Virus record (IMG/VR): IMGVR_UViG_3300046010_004921
Coordinates: 1-58,102 of that record
Direction: 5' to 3' (one strand)
Source: a virus
Length of the DNA: 58,102 bases
In this document: in pieces, positions 15,953-23,038 of the stretch
Numbering within the stretch: position 1 is the first letter of the stretch
How the letters are laid out: each line of letters begins with the position of its first letter
The notes under the pieces: model-generated
What the model saw: the letters and a program-made list of their open reading frames with translations, nothing else
What the model was told of the DNA's origin: nothing
Databases searched by the model: none
Program-made: the position numbers and the translations under genes

Positions 15953-16847
15953 GGTCTTGGGTTCGCGGTGTCTGATCCGAGACGCTCCCTCCAACCTTCT
16001 CCGCGCATTCCGCATACCCGATGATGTCAATCAGCGTGTCCTGCTTCTTGCTGGTCTTTGCGCGGCTGACTTTGAGGAGGATCATCATCATGGCTACATC
16101 CCAAGAGGTGAACTCGACACCCTTCCACGCGCTCCACAGGGCGGCAATGCGGGCAAACGATTCTGATGCGTCACCGTAGTCTTTGGCCCTGTCTCCAGCA
16201 ACGATGGACTTGGCGGTGTCAGAGATGGAGGTTGGTATGGTTTCTTTTGGAGACTCATCAGCGTAGCGCCATCCGATGATGTAGGGTTTTGTGGTATTTT
16301 TCCACACCCACGTTTTTGCCTTGGAAGGACGGTGGCAAGCGTGGTGGCAGACACGGTGATCTTCTCCGATCACCCATACCTCGCGCTCCCCATCGCACGG
16401 CATTGGATCGCCCGGACGGTGCCATGTCCATTCGTGGCCTTCGTAAGTGAAGGTCAGGGGGCGGGTGGTGCGAAAGAAATAATCGTTTGCTCTGTCTTGA
16501 CTGAAAGTGGAATCACATACGTTAATGGTCTCCCCCAAATACAGAGGTCTTGTTCCAGATGGCAGCATGTCAGCCGTCCATCCGTCTTCGCGGTGCCACT
16601 TCATGCCCGGTGGCGGAGTTGGAAGTTTGAACTCATTCTTTGGTGTGGACTCAGATTTCTTGCCAACAGCATCCAGAATATGCTTGGCAATCGCCAGCCT
16701 GTGAGGGGCTTCATTGTCCCAATAAGGGTAATCAGATGGATCTGATTCGAGAGAGCCAATTCCTTTTGGAAGCGCAAGGAAAGAGTCGTCTGCAATTTGC
16801 TGGAGATTGTCGGGGTGGTTCATGTGAAGGAAAGCATCGCCCATCAT
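15945..16847 (-). CDS. hypothetical protein with C-terminal DUF6378-like domain
   Basis: 300 residues. The N-terminal 200 residues contain a Trp/Pro-rich region with PPPGMKWHREDGWTADMLP and a section with several His and Cys (VIGEDHRVCHHACHR) of unknown role. The C-terminal part SIVAGDRAKDYGDASESFAR, then VEFTSWDVAMMMILLKVSR and DTLIDIIGYAECAE (about 205-290) matches the DUF6378 domain, a small helical phage family of unknown activity. Its start region is doubled (MMGDAF), and the position of the true first Met is uncertain by one codon. Confidence 0.75.
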   Translation of the reverse strand: MMGDAFLHMNHPDNLQQIADDSFLALPKGIGSLESDPSDYPYWDNEAPHRLAIAKHILDAVGKKSESTPKNEFKLPTPPPGMKWHREDGWTADMLPSGTRPLYLGETINVCDSTFSQDRANDYFFRTTRPLTFTYEGHEWTWHRPGDPMPCDGEREVWVIGEDHRVCHHACHRPSKAKTWVWKNTTKPYIIGWRYADESPKETIPTSISDTAKSIVAGDRAKDYGDASESFARIAALWSAWKGVEFTSWDVAMMMILLKVSRAKTSKKQDTLIDIIGYAECAEKVGGSVSDQTPRTQDHE

Positions 16848-16876
16848 CGGGCTGGATTCAAGTTAAAAGCGTAAGG

Positions 16877-17092
16877 TTATGCTTCATCCCCCAACGCCAA
16901 GGAATACGCCGGGTTGAGAATAACAAGAGCTTCGCGCAAGGCTTCGTTCGCCTTTTCGTCCTCGCCGTATTTCGCAATTCTGCGAATCTCCTCGTAGGCA
17001 GCGATCACTTTGCCGGACAAAGCGGAGGCATTCGAGGCAAGCCGGAACTCGTCTTGTTCTTCAGGAAGGTAGAAGGTCAGGGTGGCTGTCAT
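16877..17092 (-). CDS. small hypothetical protein
   Basis: 71 residues (MTATLTFYLPEEQDEFRLAS...). The beginning resembles the short helical family found next to phage DUF6378 genes: acidic, helical, one tyrosine-rich strand at the start. ATG overlaps the stop of 17089-17286 (ATGA), so both are co-translated. No enzyme motif is visible. Confidence 0.65.
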   Translation of the reverse strand: MTATLTFYLPEEQDEFRLASNASALSGKVIAAYEEIRRIAKYGEDEKANEALREALVILNPAYSLALGDEA

Positions 17093-17286
17093 GATTTGCG
17101 GATTTGTTGAAGCAGGTTAAAGCAGGCAGACTCGTAGGAGGTGCCAGACCCATAAACAACATCACCTCCACAATAGGAGCGAACACGAAGAATCCATAGG
17201 CCATTAATGCTTGGACTAGTGGTGAGAAGGCTGACTTCCGGCTGATCCTGAAGCCATTGAAGGAGGGATGAGTGGGCGGTGGGCAT
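17089..17286 (-). CDS. small hypothetical protein
   Basis: 65 residues (MPTAHSSLLQWLQDQPEVSL...), with a central WILRVRSYCGGDVVYGSGTS and helical end. I prefer this frame to the longer overlapping frame 17061-17318 because its ATG lies 6 bases after the upstream stop and its stop makes an ATGA overlap with the next gene. Function is unknown. Confidence 0.6.
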   Translation of the reverse strand: MPTAHSSLLQWLQDQPEVSLLTTSPSINGLWILRVRSYCGGDVVYGSGTSYESACFNLLQQIRKS

Positions 17287-17292
17287 GGGTGG

Positions 17293-17577
17293 TTAGGTTT
17301 TGGATGAAATAGCTTCAAGAATGCGACTCACCAGTTTGTCGTTCCACGGCCTGATCTTTTTCTCCAAGGCGTAGATGTAGGCTTTAGAGACTCCACACAG
17401 AGAGCCAAATTGCCTTGCTGTCATCCCGGTTTCTTTGCGCAGCTCCAGCATGGCTTCTTGGAGGAGGGAGGTGCCGTTATCCAGATGACATTGACCAATC
17501 GACCTCTCGCTTAAGGCTAGGTTGATTTGATCGAACGCTTTTTGACTGATGGATTTAATGGATGCAGGGATTGTCAT
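17293..17577 (-). CDS. XRE-family HTH regulator
   Basis: 94 residues. Residues about 35-90 form an HTH_3 domain: AMLELRKETGMTARQFGSLC followed by GVSKAYIYALEKKIRPWNDK. It overlaps the previous gene by 4 bases (ATGA). Two perfect palindromes upstream of the cluster (18358-18374 and 18396-18412) are plausible binding sites, which would make this an autoregulator of its own operon. That link is inference. Confidence 0.75.
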   Translation of the reverse strand: MTIPASIKSISQKAFDQINLALSERSIGQCHLDNGTSLLQEAMLELRKETGMTARQFGSLCGVSKAYIYALEKKIRPWNDKLVSRILEAISSKT

Positions 17578-18293
17578 GGTAGGTAGATGGCTATTTTATT
17601 ATGGTTTTCTGGATATTGAATCTGCTTGATGATTTTCTTTTCGGACACCCCATCGTTAATCATTTCCTGCACAATGGATTGAAAATTCATGACTTGTGAT
17701 GGGGTGAGTCTGACTTTCGCGGCTTCAGCCTTGGATGTCTTTTCACGCCCAAGGGCGACCCGATATGCCACAAATTTCCTAAACTCATCCCGTATTCTAT
17801 CGCTCCATCCGGGAGGTGTATCAACTGACAGTGACAATTCAAGTTCCCGCCTATGGTTCGCCATCCATGTTGGGGGTGGCATTCCCTCCACATATTCATC
17901 GGGGTATTCGGGCGCAAATTTAAGAATGTCCAATTCCCTCCAAGCCTCGATAAACGGAGTCAGATTGTCTTTGGTAGCCTTCCATCGTAGCTCCAACTGA
18001 CGCCACATTTTTGTCTGAACCTTCATCGTGCGCGAAAACGTGCCGATAGTGGTTTTGAGATACCTGCTCAGGATAACCTCGTTGCCATCCAAGACTTTGA
18101 CCCGGTTTCCAAAGTGAAGCAAATCCTCGTACTGATACCGTATGCCGGTCAATCCAAGAATCATGTCCATGTTGGCAACAATGTGCCCAATCTCGTTTGC
18201 CCGACTCCAAAGCGTCAAATACAACAGTTTGTGCATTCCACTGATCGGGCCAAGCTCTGCAATGATGTCTGCCTCATAGGCTAGTTTTGCCAT
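17574..18293 (-). CDS. hypothetical helical protein heading the minus cluster
   Basis: 239 residues starting MAKLAYEADIIAELGPISGM. It is strongly alpha-helical and charged, with many Arg/Trp residues (MWRQLELRWKATKDNLTPFI) and a C-terminal helix region (LTPSQVMNFQSIVQEMIND). It resembles phage proteins of replication or DNA-binding type, but I cannot name a family. It is the first gene behind the promoter at 18299-18327, with only five bases between -10 and ATG. Confidence 0.65.
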   Translation of the reverse strand: MAKLAYEADIIAELGPISGMHKLLYLTLWSRANEIGHIVANMDMILGLTGIRYQYEDLLHFGNRVKVLDGNEVILSRYLKTTIGTFSRTMKVQTKMWRQLELRWKATKDNLTPFIEAWRELDILKFAPEYPDEYVEGMPPPTWMANHRRELELSLSVDTPPGWSDRIRDEFRKFVAYRVALGREKTSKAEAAKVRLTPSQVMNFQSIVQEMINDGVSEKKIIKQIQYPENHNKIAIYLP

Positions 18294-18298
18294 CCCTT

Positions 18299-18327
18299 AT
18301 TCTACCTCAATATAGCCTGAGAATCAA
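18299..18327 (-). promoter_or_regulatory. promoter TTGATT-17-TAGAAT, leaderless type
   Basis: On the minus strand, TTGATT (18327-18322) and TAGAAT (18304-18299) are 17 bases apart. The ATG of the 17574-18293 gene is five bases beyond the -10, so the transcript should start at or next to it. The element has the same geometry as the promoters at 5553, 24383, 31021 and 56137. Confidence 0.6.
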
Positions 18328-18357
18328 CTATTTTTGTGTGTCTTACTAAAAAAGGCA

Positions 18358-18374
18358 ATGCATTAACAATGCAT
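18358..18374. promoter_or_regulatory. operator palindrome 1
   Basis: ATGCATT-AAC-AATGCAT is a perfect 7-3-7 inverted repeat. It lies upstream of the minus-cluster promoter and 38 bases (centre to centre) from an almost identical copy. Likely ligand: an HTH repressor such as the product of 17293-17577. Confidence 0.6.
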
Positions 18375-18395
18375 ATTCTGTACTCTTATATATAT

Positions 18396-18412
18396 ATGCA
18401 TTATCAATGCAT
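18396..18412. promoter_or_regulatory. operator palindrome 2
   Basis: ATGCATT-ATC-AATGCAT is a perfect 7-3-7 inverted repeat differing from operator 1 only in the spacer. An AT-rich tract (TATATATAT) lies between the two. A further short dyad, GACAA-CTT-TTGTC, follows at 18414-18426 and overlaps the end of the next gene. Confidence 0.6.
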
Positions 18413-18424
18413 AGACAACTTTTG

Positions 18425-18631
18425 TCATACTTTCCTCACACCCTTTGGCTGACACCCGCAAGATTGCGTATGCAGGCTCTTCAGATTGTGATGCAAATAC
18501 CCGCTCCTGACGTTTCCGCAGTCGCACAACGCCTCGTAAATGGCTACTCCAGCTTTGGACTTCCCCACCCTCCGCAAAACAACAAGGTGTCCAAATCTCT
18601 CCCTAGACAGGTCTTTTCTTGGTCTTGGCAT
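18425..18631 (-). CDS. small zinc-ribbon (homing-nuclease-associated) protein
   Basis: 68 residues from ATG 18631. The pattern RERFGHLVVLRRVGK, then ALCDCGNVRSGYLHHNL and TQSCGCQPK is the compact beta-sheet/zinc-ribbon unit (CxCG...SCGC) often found alone or fused to HNH homing endonucleases in phages. It would bind DNA. Two related copies exist here, in the 18664-19539 gene and at 53661-53888. A longer start at 18712 adds a hydrophobic stretch unlikely to be real. Confidence 0.65.
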   Translation of the reverse strand: MPRPRKDLSRERFGHLVVLRRVGKSKAGVAIYEALCDCGNVRSGYLHHNLKSLHTQSCGCQPKGVRKV

Positions 18632-18663
18632 AGGCCCAAAGATGGTAGAAGAAATGAGTAAAT

Positions 18664-19539
18664 TCAAGCTCCAACAGGAGAATATGGCGAAAAAGGACGC
18701 TTTACACTCCAATCAATCTTCTCATTCAAAGACCCGTCATAGTCCGAAGGAAGCGGCCCGCGATACTTGATGGCATCACAACGGCAAATGCACTGCCACA
18801 GACGCCGATCCTCCGCATTGGAGGACATCGCGCCCCCACCCAATGCCACAAGCTCAGCCTTGGTGGTTTCCGGCATAATCTCACCCTCTCTGGGAAGATA
18901 CTTGTGCCCGTCATACCTCACCTTCAAAACCGCAGTCCTCACATCCATGCCCTTGTTTTTCAGCGCAAGAGCACGCCCATATTCCACATTCATGCGACGG
19001 CAAATCTCCCGCAACGAAATGCGCTCACCATCCCATTCATGGCACCTGCGGGTATTGTTCGCCTGCTGCATCTGCGTGGCCCAACGGCAGTTCTCAGGAG
19101 AATACCCCATGTCGTTGTCAATCCTGTCCAAAGACATCCCTTCCGGCTTCGGGTGCATGTCATCCACAAAACGATCAAAGTCCTGCCAACGCTCGCAAAC
19201 CGTGATCCCACGGCCACCGTAATTGGCATAGCTCGAATTAGCCGGATTCTCGCACCTCTGACGCATCATCTGCCACGTTGAATACAGCGAGTTCTCCTTC
19301 GACCTAGAACGCTCAGGCGGACACTTCAACGCAGCACGCATGTAGTCGCTCCTCAAGCAGCCACAGGACGAAGAACGCCCCGTCACCAAAGACCCATAGT
19401 TCACCTCACGCCGGTTGCCACATTCACAACGGCACAACCACCGAGACTGGTAAGTTCCCGGTGAACGCAATGCCTCGCAAACCACCGTCCATCGTCCGAA
19501 GGTTTTGCCAGCCAGATTTTTGAAGTCGCTTCTACGCAT
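18664..19539 (-). CDS. zinc-ribbon plus HNH-like homing endonuclease
   Basis: 291 residues from ATG 19539; an in-frame ATG five codons upstream is possible. Residues 9-63 are the zinc-ribbon unit: GKTFGRWTVV, then LCRCECGNRREVNYGSL and SSSCGC. Residues about 84-160 match a homing nuclease core: YSTWQMMRQRCENP, then YANYGGRGITVCERW, SLDRIDN and YSPENCRWAT. Asn and Asp residues in the last two would form the active site. Residues about 165-215 are a DNA-binding NUMOD-like segment. The final 70 residues have a different, unrecognised character, perhaps a fusion to a neighbouring reading frame. Confidence 0.75.
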   Translation of the reverse strand: MRRSDFKNLAGKTFGRWTVVCEALRSPGTYQSRWLCRCECGNRREVNYGSLVTGRSSSCGCLRSDYMRAALKCPPERSRSKENSLYSTWQMMRQRCENPANSSYANYGGRGITVCERWQDFDRFVDDMHPKPEGMSLDRIDNDMGYSPENCRWATQMQQANNTRRCHEWDGERISLREICRRMNVEYGRALALKNKGMDVRTAVLKVRYDGHKYLPREGEIMPETTKAELVALGGGAMSSNAEDRRLWQCICRCDAIKYRGPLPSDYDGSLNEKIDWSVKRPFSPYSPVGA

Positions 19540-19785
19540 GAGTAAATATCGCATAGAAGGGAGTAAATTCAACTTTGGAGGAGGAATTTTTGAGGGGTTA
19601 TATATCGTATTGAACCCGCCGGGCTTGCCCCGCTCCACCTGCCCCACCGCCCCGTGGTCATGCTATAGGCCACCATCGCCACACCTCGCCGGGTGCCTCG
19701 ATTAACTACCAGACTACACCGCTACGCATAAGGTGTACCTACCTGACTAATGAGGAGTGTGTAGATAGCTCTAATCAACTGGCAA
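19540..19785. other. intergenic region without a supported gene
   Basis: 246 bases between the homing nuclease start and the terminase-small-subunit-like stop. It contains an open minus-strand extension of the nuclease frame (from a GTG) and GC-rich stretches, but no convincing gene, tRNA or terminator was seen. Confidence 0.4.
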
Positions 19786-20370
19786 TCAATCATTTACGTC
19801 GATCACGGGAAAATCATCCCCCCCAAAGTCGGCGCTTCCATCGGTCACGATGTTCACCTGAACGCTGTTGGACTGCTCGATTCCGTAGAGTTTGAGCGCC
19901 AGACCGCCCAATTGGACAAGCTCCGACACATTCTCAGGAATGATAGATTGCGCCTCCGGGCTGTTAATCGCGTTTTTGAGCGTTTTGGCGAGTCCAAGCA
20001 GCGTTTGGCTCCTGTGACTCTCCAGTGTCTCTGCGACGGCCTGAGAAGCCAAAAGAACGGGTTTCTCGGCTTTTCCAGCCTCTTGTGACAATTTCTCTTT
20101 TTCCGTGACAGCCAATTCACGCTTCATATTCTCAATTTTGAGAGGTGTGAGCCAGTTCTCACGGCATGAACGCTGACGAATAGCATCATAGCTTGTTTTG
20201 AAGATGCGGGCGGCGTCTTGATAGCTCATTCCAGCAACGCAGGCATCTTTGACTTGTGACCACTGTTCCGGCGTTAAGATAGGGGCAGGAAATGCCGCTT
20301 TCGGCTCGATTTTAGCCTCCTGATATTGTGCTGGCGCTTCGCTTTCTACTTCTTTCTCTTGTGTCTCCAT
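19786..20370 (-). CDS. terminase small subunit-like protein
   Basis: 194 residues. After a disordered acidic N-terminus, residues about 35-72 form an HTH: TPEQWSQVKDACVAGMSYQD, then AARIFKTSYDAIRQRSCRENW. This is the DNA-recognition motif of many phage small terminases. A helical oligomerisation part follows (about 75-170), then an acidic Gly/Asp tail ending DDFPVIDVND that could bind the large subunit. It is far from terL (13728-15533). It could instead be a generic phage HTH regulator. Confidence 0.55.
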   Translation of the reverse strand: METQEKEVESEAPAQYQEAKIEPKAAFPAPILTPEQWSQVKDACVAGMSYQDAARIFKTSYDAIRQRSCRENWLTPLKIENMKRELAVTEKEKLSQEAGKAEKPVLLASQAVAETLESHRSQTLLGLAKTLKNAINSPEAQSIIPENVSELVQLGGLALKLYGIEQSNSVQVNIVTDGSADFGGDDFPVIDVND

Positions 20371-20397
20371 GCCTTAACGCTTCCCTTCATTCCCTCG

Positions 20398-20412
20398 CTT
20401 TGTCAAACAAAG
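20398..20412. promoter_or_regulatory. dyad CTTTGT-CAA-ACAAAG
   Basis: A perfect 6-3-6 inverted repeat in the divergent spacer, 28 bases upstream of the 20370 minus start and just before the plus promoter at 20436. It contains a TTGACA-like sequence on the minus strand. Candidate repressor or activator site. Confidence 0.45.
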
Positions 20413-20435
20413 TGAATCAATCCCTCTTTTCCTCC

Positions 20436-20463
20436 TTGCAATATACGCTTCTGCGCGTATAAT
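20436..20463 (+). promoter_or_regulatory. strong sigma70-like promoter with embedded palindrome
   Basis: TTGCAA (20436-20441), 16 bases, then the consensus TATAAT (20458-20463). The spacer and -10 hold an inverted repeat, ATACGC-TTCTGC-GCGTAT (20443-20460), so a bound protein would cover the -10. It drives the small-gene block beginning at 20651. Confidence 0.65.
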
Positions 20464-20485
20464 GTACATGCCTTGAATGAGAGCT

Positions 20486-20566
20486 AGTACCTCTCTGCCG
20501 GTACTTGGAAACAAGCGGCGCGCCCCGAGTCGCCAGGATTCGGCCATGCCTCAAAGGATAGAGAGG
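20486..20566 (+). ncRNA. structured leader, possible pseudoknot
   Basis: Within the untranslated region between the promoter and the 20651 gene, AGTACC (20486-20491) pairs with GGTACT (20500-20505). The hairpin loop TCTCT (20492-20496) is complementary to AGAGA (20560-20564), giving a potential pseudoknot; the extended pairing would be CCTCTCT with AGAGAGG. A second hairpin GGCG/CGCC (20517-20534) lies between. No known riboswitch or ribozyme consensus was recognised. Confidence 0.4.
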
Positions 20567-20650
20567 ATGCTAATGCAACCAGACTGCGCACAACGCGCCT
20601 TCTGCCGGTCACAAGTCCGACTTAATGCAGAGTGGCAACCATAACAAAAA

Positions 20651-21073
20651 ATGCAGAACCAAACGCTTAAGCCATACCTGTTCGCCTTTCTTGCACGCCA
20701 GCGTGGCGCTATCGGGGTATTTTACCCCATACAACGCATCCTGGCTTTGCCAGAAGGTGAGCAAAATAACATGCTGGAAATCGTCACGCGATGCGCTGAC
20801 TTGGAAATCCAAGGCATTGAACTATGTTGTGAAATGGCGCATGGCCAAACGCATCCAGCTCCTGAGGGGCCAACAATCGCGTACGAATTGATCAATGATG
20901 TGGCAAACGGCCCGTTTAGCTTGGGCTTTATGCGTGTCTCAGACTTTGGAGACGGCCCTTTCTCAAAAGTGAAAGAGTTGATCAGATCAACTTATCGTCC
21001 TTTGTTGGTCGCGTGGACACGCAACCAGCTAGAGGAATACGTAAAGCACAACGCGCTGAAAGTCATCCAGTAG
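20651..21073 (+). CDS. hypothetical protein, first gene of small-gene block
   Basis: 140 residues (MQNQTLKPYLFAFLARQRGA...), with a central IELCCEMAHGQTHPAPEG and a helical C-terminal half ending LEEYVKHNALKVIQ. No membrane segment or nuclease motif is seen. It is the first reading frame after the strong promoter at 20436 and a 190-base leader, and is followed by a perfect 13-bp hairpin, so it may form its own transcription unit. Early phage genes in such positions often act on the host, but no function can be assigned. Confidence 0.65.
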   Translation: MQNQTLKPYLFAFLARQRGAIGVFYPIQRILALPEGEQNNMLEIVTRCADLEIQGIELCCEMAHGQTHPAPEGPTIAYELINDVANGPFSLGFMRVSDFGDGPFSKVKELIRSTYRPLLVAWTRNQLEEYVKHNALKVIQ

Positions 21074-21080
21074 AGATACA

Positions 21081-21113
21081 AGCGCAGGGCCGCTAGTTAG
21101 GCGGCCCTGCGCT
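21081..21113 (+). terminator. 13-bp perfect hairpin after 20651 gene
   Basis: AGCGCAGGGCCGC (21081-21093) pairs perfectly with GCGGCCCTGCGCT (21101-21113) around TAGTTAG. It is followed by TCGTGCTC, without a U-run, so it may be a processing or stability hairpin rather than a classical terminator. A smaller CCCGG/CCGGG hairpin follows at about 21129-21145. Confidence 0.5.
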
Positions 21114-21165
21114 TCGTGCTCTGCATTCTGCCCGGAATTAGCCGGGTAGAAACCAAAGCACAAAA

Positions 21166-21411
21166 ATGAAAACAGAATATCCAATCTACGACAAGCGCGA
21201 CGGCGCAAAAGATGCCTCACTCCAATTCCAGCCAATCCGAAAAATTCTCGGCTTACCTTGGAATCGAGGTGTTGAACGCTCGCTTGAACATTGCCAGTTA
21301 GATCACTCTAAAGCCTTGGAGACGCTCAAACGACGCGCCAAGAAAGCAGGCGAAACGATCCTTGCGGCAGTTTTTGACAACTACGCCGTTACGATTCTGG
21401 TGGAGAATTGA
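21166..21411 (+). CDS. small hypothetical protein
   Basis: 81 residues (MKTEYPIYDKRDGAKDASLQ...), soluble, basic, ending DNYAVTILVEN. It lies between two hairpin-containing gaps of about 95 bases. No recognised domain. The repeated small-gene/hairpin layout suggests it belongs to the same accessory block as 20651-24230. Confidence 0.6.
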   Translation: MKTEYPIYDKRDGAKDASLQFQPIRKILGLPWNRGVERSLEHCQLDHSKALETLKRRAKKAGETILAAVFDNYAVTILVEN

Positions 21412-21507
21412 CAAAAGGGCGCGGGCAACCCTAAATCCCGCAAAATTTCGGCCCTATAAGCCCGTCCCGCATGACGAAAACTGCCGACACAACAAACCAA
21501 AGAACAG

Positions 21508-21711
21508 ATGAGAACAGAATACTATCAGCCAAAAACGGGGGCGCGCTGCCCTTGTAAGCGAGGCATTCAGCGTGATAATTGCCCCTCATGCGAGGGTACG
21601 GGATGGAAAATTAATTTTGCCGCCATTCGTGCCCATGCTTTGTTGCGGCATCATGTCACGGGGGCAATCGAGCGAGGCGAGAAACAACCAATCACGGAGG
21701 TTCTGGCCTAA
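21508..21711 (+). CDS. small zinc-binding protein
   Basis: 67 residues. Residues 14-33 contain CPCKRGIQRDNCPSCEGTGW, that is CxC-7-CxxCxGxG, resembling one half of a DnaJ-type cysteine-rich zinc motif. The remainder is helical (FAAIRAHALLRHHVTGAIER). It probably binds one zinc and contacts nucleic acid or protein. The preceding gap contains a GCGGG/CCCGC hairpin near 21430-21450. The next gene starts 4 bases after its stop. Confidence 0.65.
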   Translation: MRTEYYQPKTGARCPCKRGIQRDNCPSCEGTGWKINFAAIRAHALLRHHVTGAIERGEKQPITEVLA

Positions 21712-21715
21712 CTCT

Positions 21716-21853
21716 ATGCCGTACCACATGCAGCAACATTACAGAGAAGCCGCAAGGCGACGCCAGCAAGCCCATGATCAAGCCAGTTTTATACGCTGGC
21801 TCTTCATCTACGGCGGACTGATACTAGCCGCACTCGCTGCGGCTATAATGTAA
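21716..21853 (+). CDS. small membrane protein
   Basis: 45 residues from ATG 21716. The basic N-terminal half (MPYHMQQHYREAARRRQQAH) precedes one membrane segment (about residues 28-45, WLFIYGGLILAALAAAIM). A positively charged inside and a C-out helix would fit a single-pass inner-membrane protein, perhaps a superinfection or lysis accessory, but it is too generic to call a holin. An A/G-rich CACGGAGG lies 20 bases upstream, within the end of the previous gene. Confidence 0.55.
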   Translation: MPYHMQQHYREAARRRQQAHDQASFIRWLFIYGGLILAALAAAIM

Positions 21854-21884
21854 GAACAAAAACAACAAACAGAAAGAAACGACT

Positions 21885-22305
21885 ATGCACTACATGAAAA
21901 CAAAAGAGGGGCAGATTATCAAAACCGATTCTCCCCAATACTGGAACGAATGCGAAAAGCTGCCGAAAAAAAGCAGGGCAAGAAGCGTACCGACAACAGC
22001 AAATCGAGAAGCTGAAGGGCTGGATTTCTACCGGCTCCACAGTTTACACGATGCTAAAACACGTTTCCGCATCTGGCATGTCTCGCCGGATTACTCCGCT
22101 GATCATCTTGAATGGCGAGGTTGCGAACATCTCTAGCATCGTTTCGGATGTGCTGGAATGGCGATATAACGACGAAGGCTCCGTGGTTGTCGGCGGCTGT
22201 GGAATGGACATGGGTTTCCACCTTGTCTATTGCCTTTCCAGCGTTCTTTTCCGTGGTGAAACTGAAAAAGATGCTGGCTATGCTCTGAAACAACGCTGGC
22301 TCTGA
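21885..22305 (+). CDS. conserved phage protein split by a +1 frameshift at an A7 run
   Basis: The first frame (ATG 21885 or 21894) reads MKTKEGQIIKTDSPQYWNEC then EKLPKK. At AAAAAAA (21966-21972) the natural continuation moves one base forward: AGQEAYRQQQIEKLKGWIST, then VYTMLKHVSASGMSRR and GGCGMDMGFHLVYCL, ending at 22305. The combined protein of about 139 residues matches a phage family with SGMSR and GGCGMDMGFHLVY motifs, of unknown function. Read without a shift, each part is incomplete. The cause may be a one-base homopolymer error, a mutation, or programmed slippage. Confidence 0.65.
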
Positions 22306-22317
22306 TTGCCTCCTTGT

Positions 22318-22388
22318 CTCCCCTTCCTTTATGGGAGGGGAGCAAAGGGCGCAAACCCTCTCGTTAGACGTTGCCCATGTCTAGCGAG
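22318..22388 (+). other. gap with two strong hairpins
   Basis: CTCCCCTTCC (about 22319-22328) pairs with GGGAGGGGAG (22333-22342) around TTTAT, and CTCGTTAGAC (22360-22369) pairs over 10 bp with GTCTAGCGAG (22379-22388). Neither is followed by a U-run. They resemble the other intercistronic hairpins of this block. Confidence 0.5.
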
Positions 22389-22422
22389 TTAAAACCGGGC
22401 AAAGCACAAACCACTAAAACAA

Positions 22423-22758
22423 ATGAACATGCAACTAAACCACAATCCAGCAGATTTCTGCGCAACCAACAACATAGTCGGCCTTAGCCTTGACCGCCTC
22501 CCAAGCGGGAAAGTCATGGCCTGCGAAGTAAGGAGAGACGAGGCTGGCGAGCTTCGCGTACCCATCGCCCAAATGAGCCTTGACGAGCTTTATCGGCTCG
22601 CTTCCCGGCTCCATTTGGAGATTCTGCCATCCAAATTCGCCACACGGCAAGAAATGGACAGTCACCGCGCCCATGTTCGCCGACTCTCCGAGCGTGCCGA
22701 ACAAGCGCGGGAGCTTCGCGGGGAACGCGAGGCGGAAGGATGGAAACAAGCTGAATAA
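22423..22758 (+). CDS. hypothetical protein
   Basis: 111 residues (MNMQLNHNPADFCATNNIVG...), with a central YRLASRLHLEILPSK and a highly charged helical end (RRLSERAEQARELRGEREAE). No catalytic motif. An in-frame second Met two codons downstream is an equally good start. It lies between two hairpin-rich gaps in the small-gene block. Confidence 0.6.
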   Translation: MNMQLNHNPADFCATNNIVGLSLDRLPSGKVMACEVRRDEAGELRVPIAQMSLDELYRLASRLHLEILPSKFATRQEMDSHRAHVRRLSERAEQARELRGEREAEGWKQAE

Positions 22759-22760
22759 CT

Positions 22761-22804
22761 CTCCCGTCTGCTCTGTCGGCTAAAGCTGGCAGAGTAGCGG
22801 GGAG
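22761..22804 (+). other. 20-bp near-perfect intercistronic hairpin
   Basis: Positions 22761-22780 pair with 22785-22804 in 18 of 20 places (G-T pairs allowed) around a TAAA loop. It starts 2 bases after the previous stop and has no U-run. Such a stem could terminate transcription or protect or process the mRNA. Confidence 0.5.
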
Positions 22805-22843
22805 CGTTAAGCTCCGATAAACAACAAAACGAAAGGAAACGAC

Positions 22844-23038
22844 ATGAACGAAAAATGCAAACGGCATAAATGGCAAAATATCGGAGGCTGCAAGGAAAAC
22901 CCTGGCATCATGGGCATCGGTGGCGCTGCCATACTACACACGCAGCAATGCACCAAGTGCCAGCGCACGCGCTCTCGCGTGTTCGGTGACGTGAATGCTT
23001 GCGGCAACCGCAACCATGGCTGGAGGATTCACGAATGA
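22844..23038 (+). CDS. small zinc-ribbon-like protein
   Basis: 64 residues. Cysteines are arranged as CKRHKW, then GGCKENPG, then QQCTKCQRTR and NACGNRNHGW, which suits a zinc ribbon common in phage small genes. A good Shine-Dalgarno site (GAAAGGAAACGAC) precedes the ATG. Its stop overlaps the next ATG (ATGA), so the two are co-translated. Confidence 0.6.
   Translation: MNEKCKRHKWQNIGGCKENPGIMGIGGAAILHTQQCTKCQRTRSRVFGDVNACGNRNHGWRIHE

Noticed and set aside
17061-17318. Longer overlapping frame next to 17089-17286
   Set aside because: It does not give the ATGA overlaps with its neighbours that the shorter frame has.
19411-19440. 12-base match to the tRNA 3' end (GCCGGTTGCCAC) as an attachment site
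   Set aside because: It lies inside the homing nuclease gene, is short, and there is no integrase.
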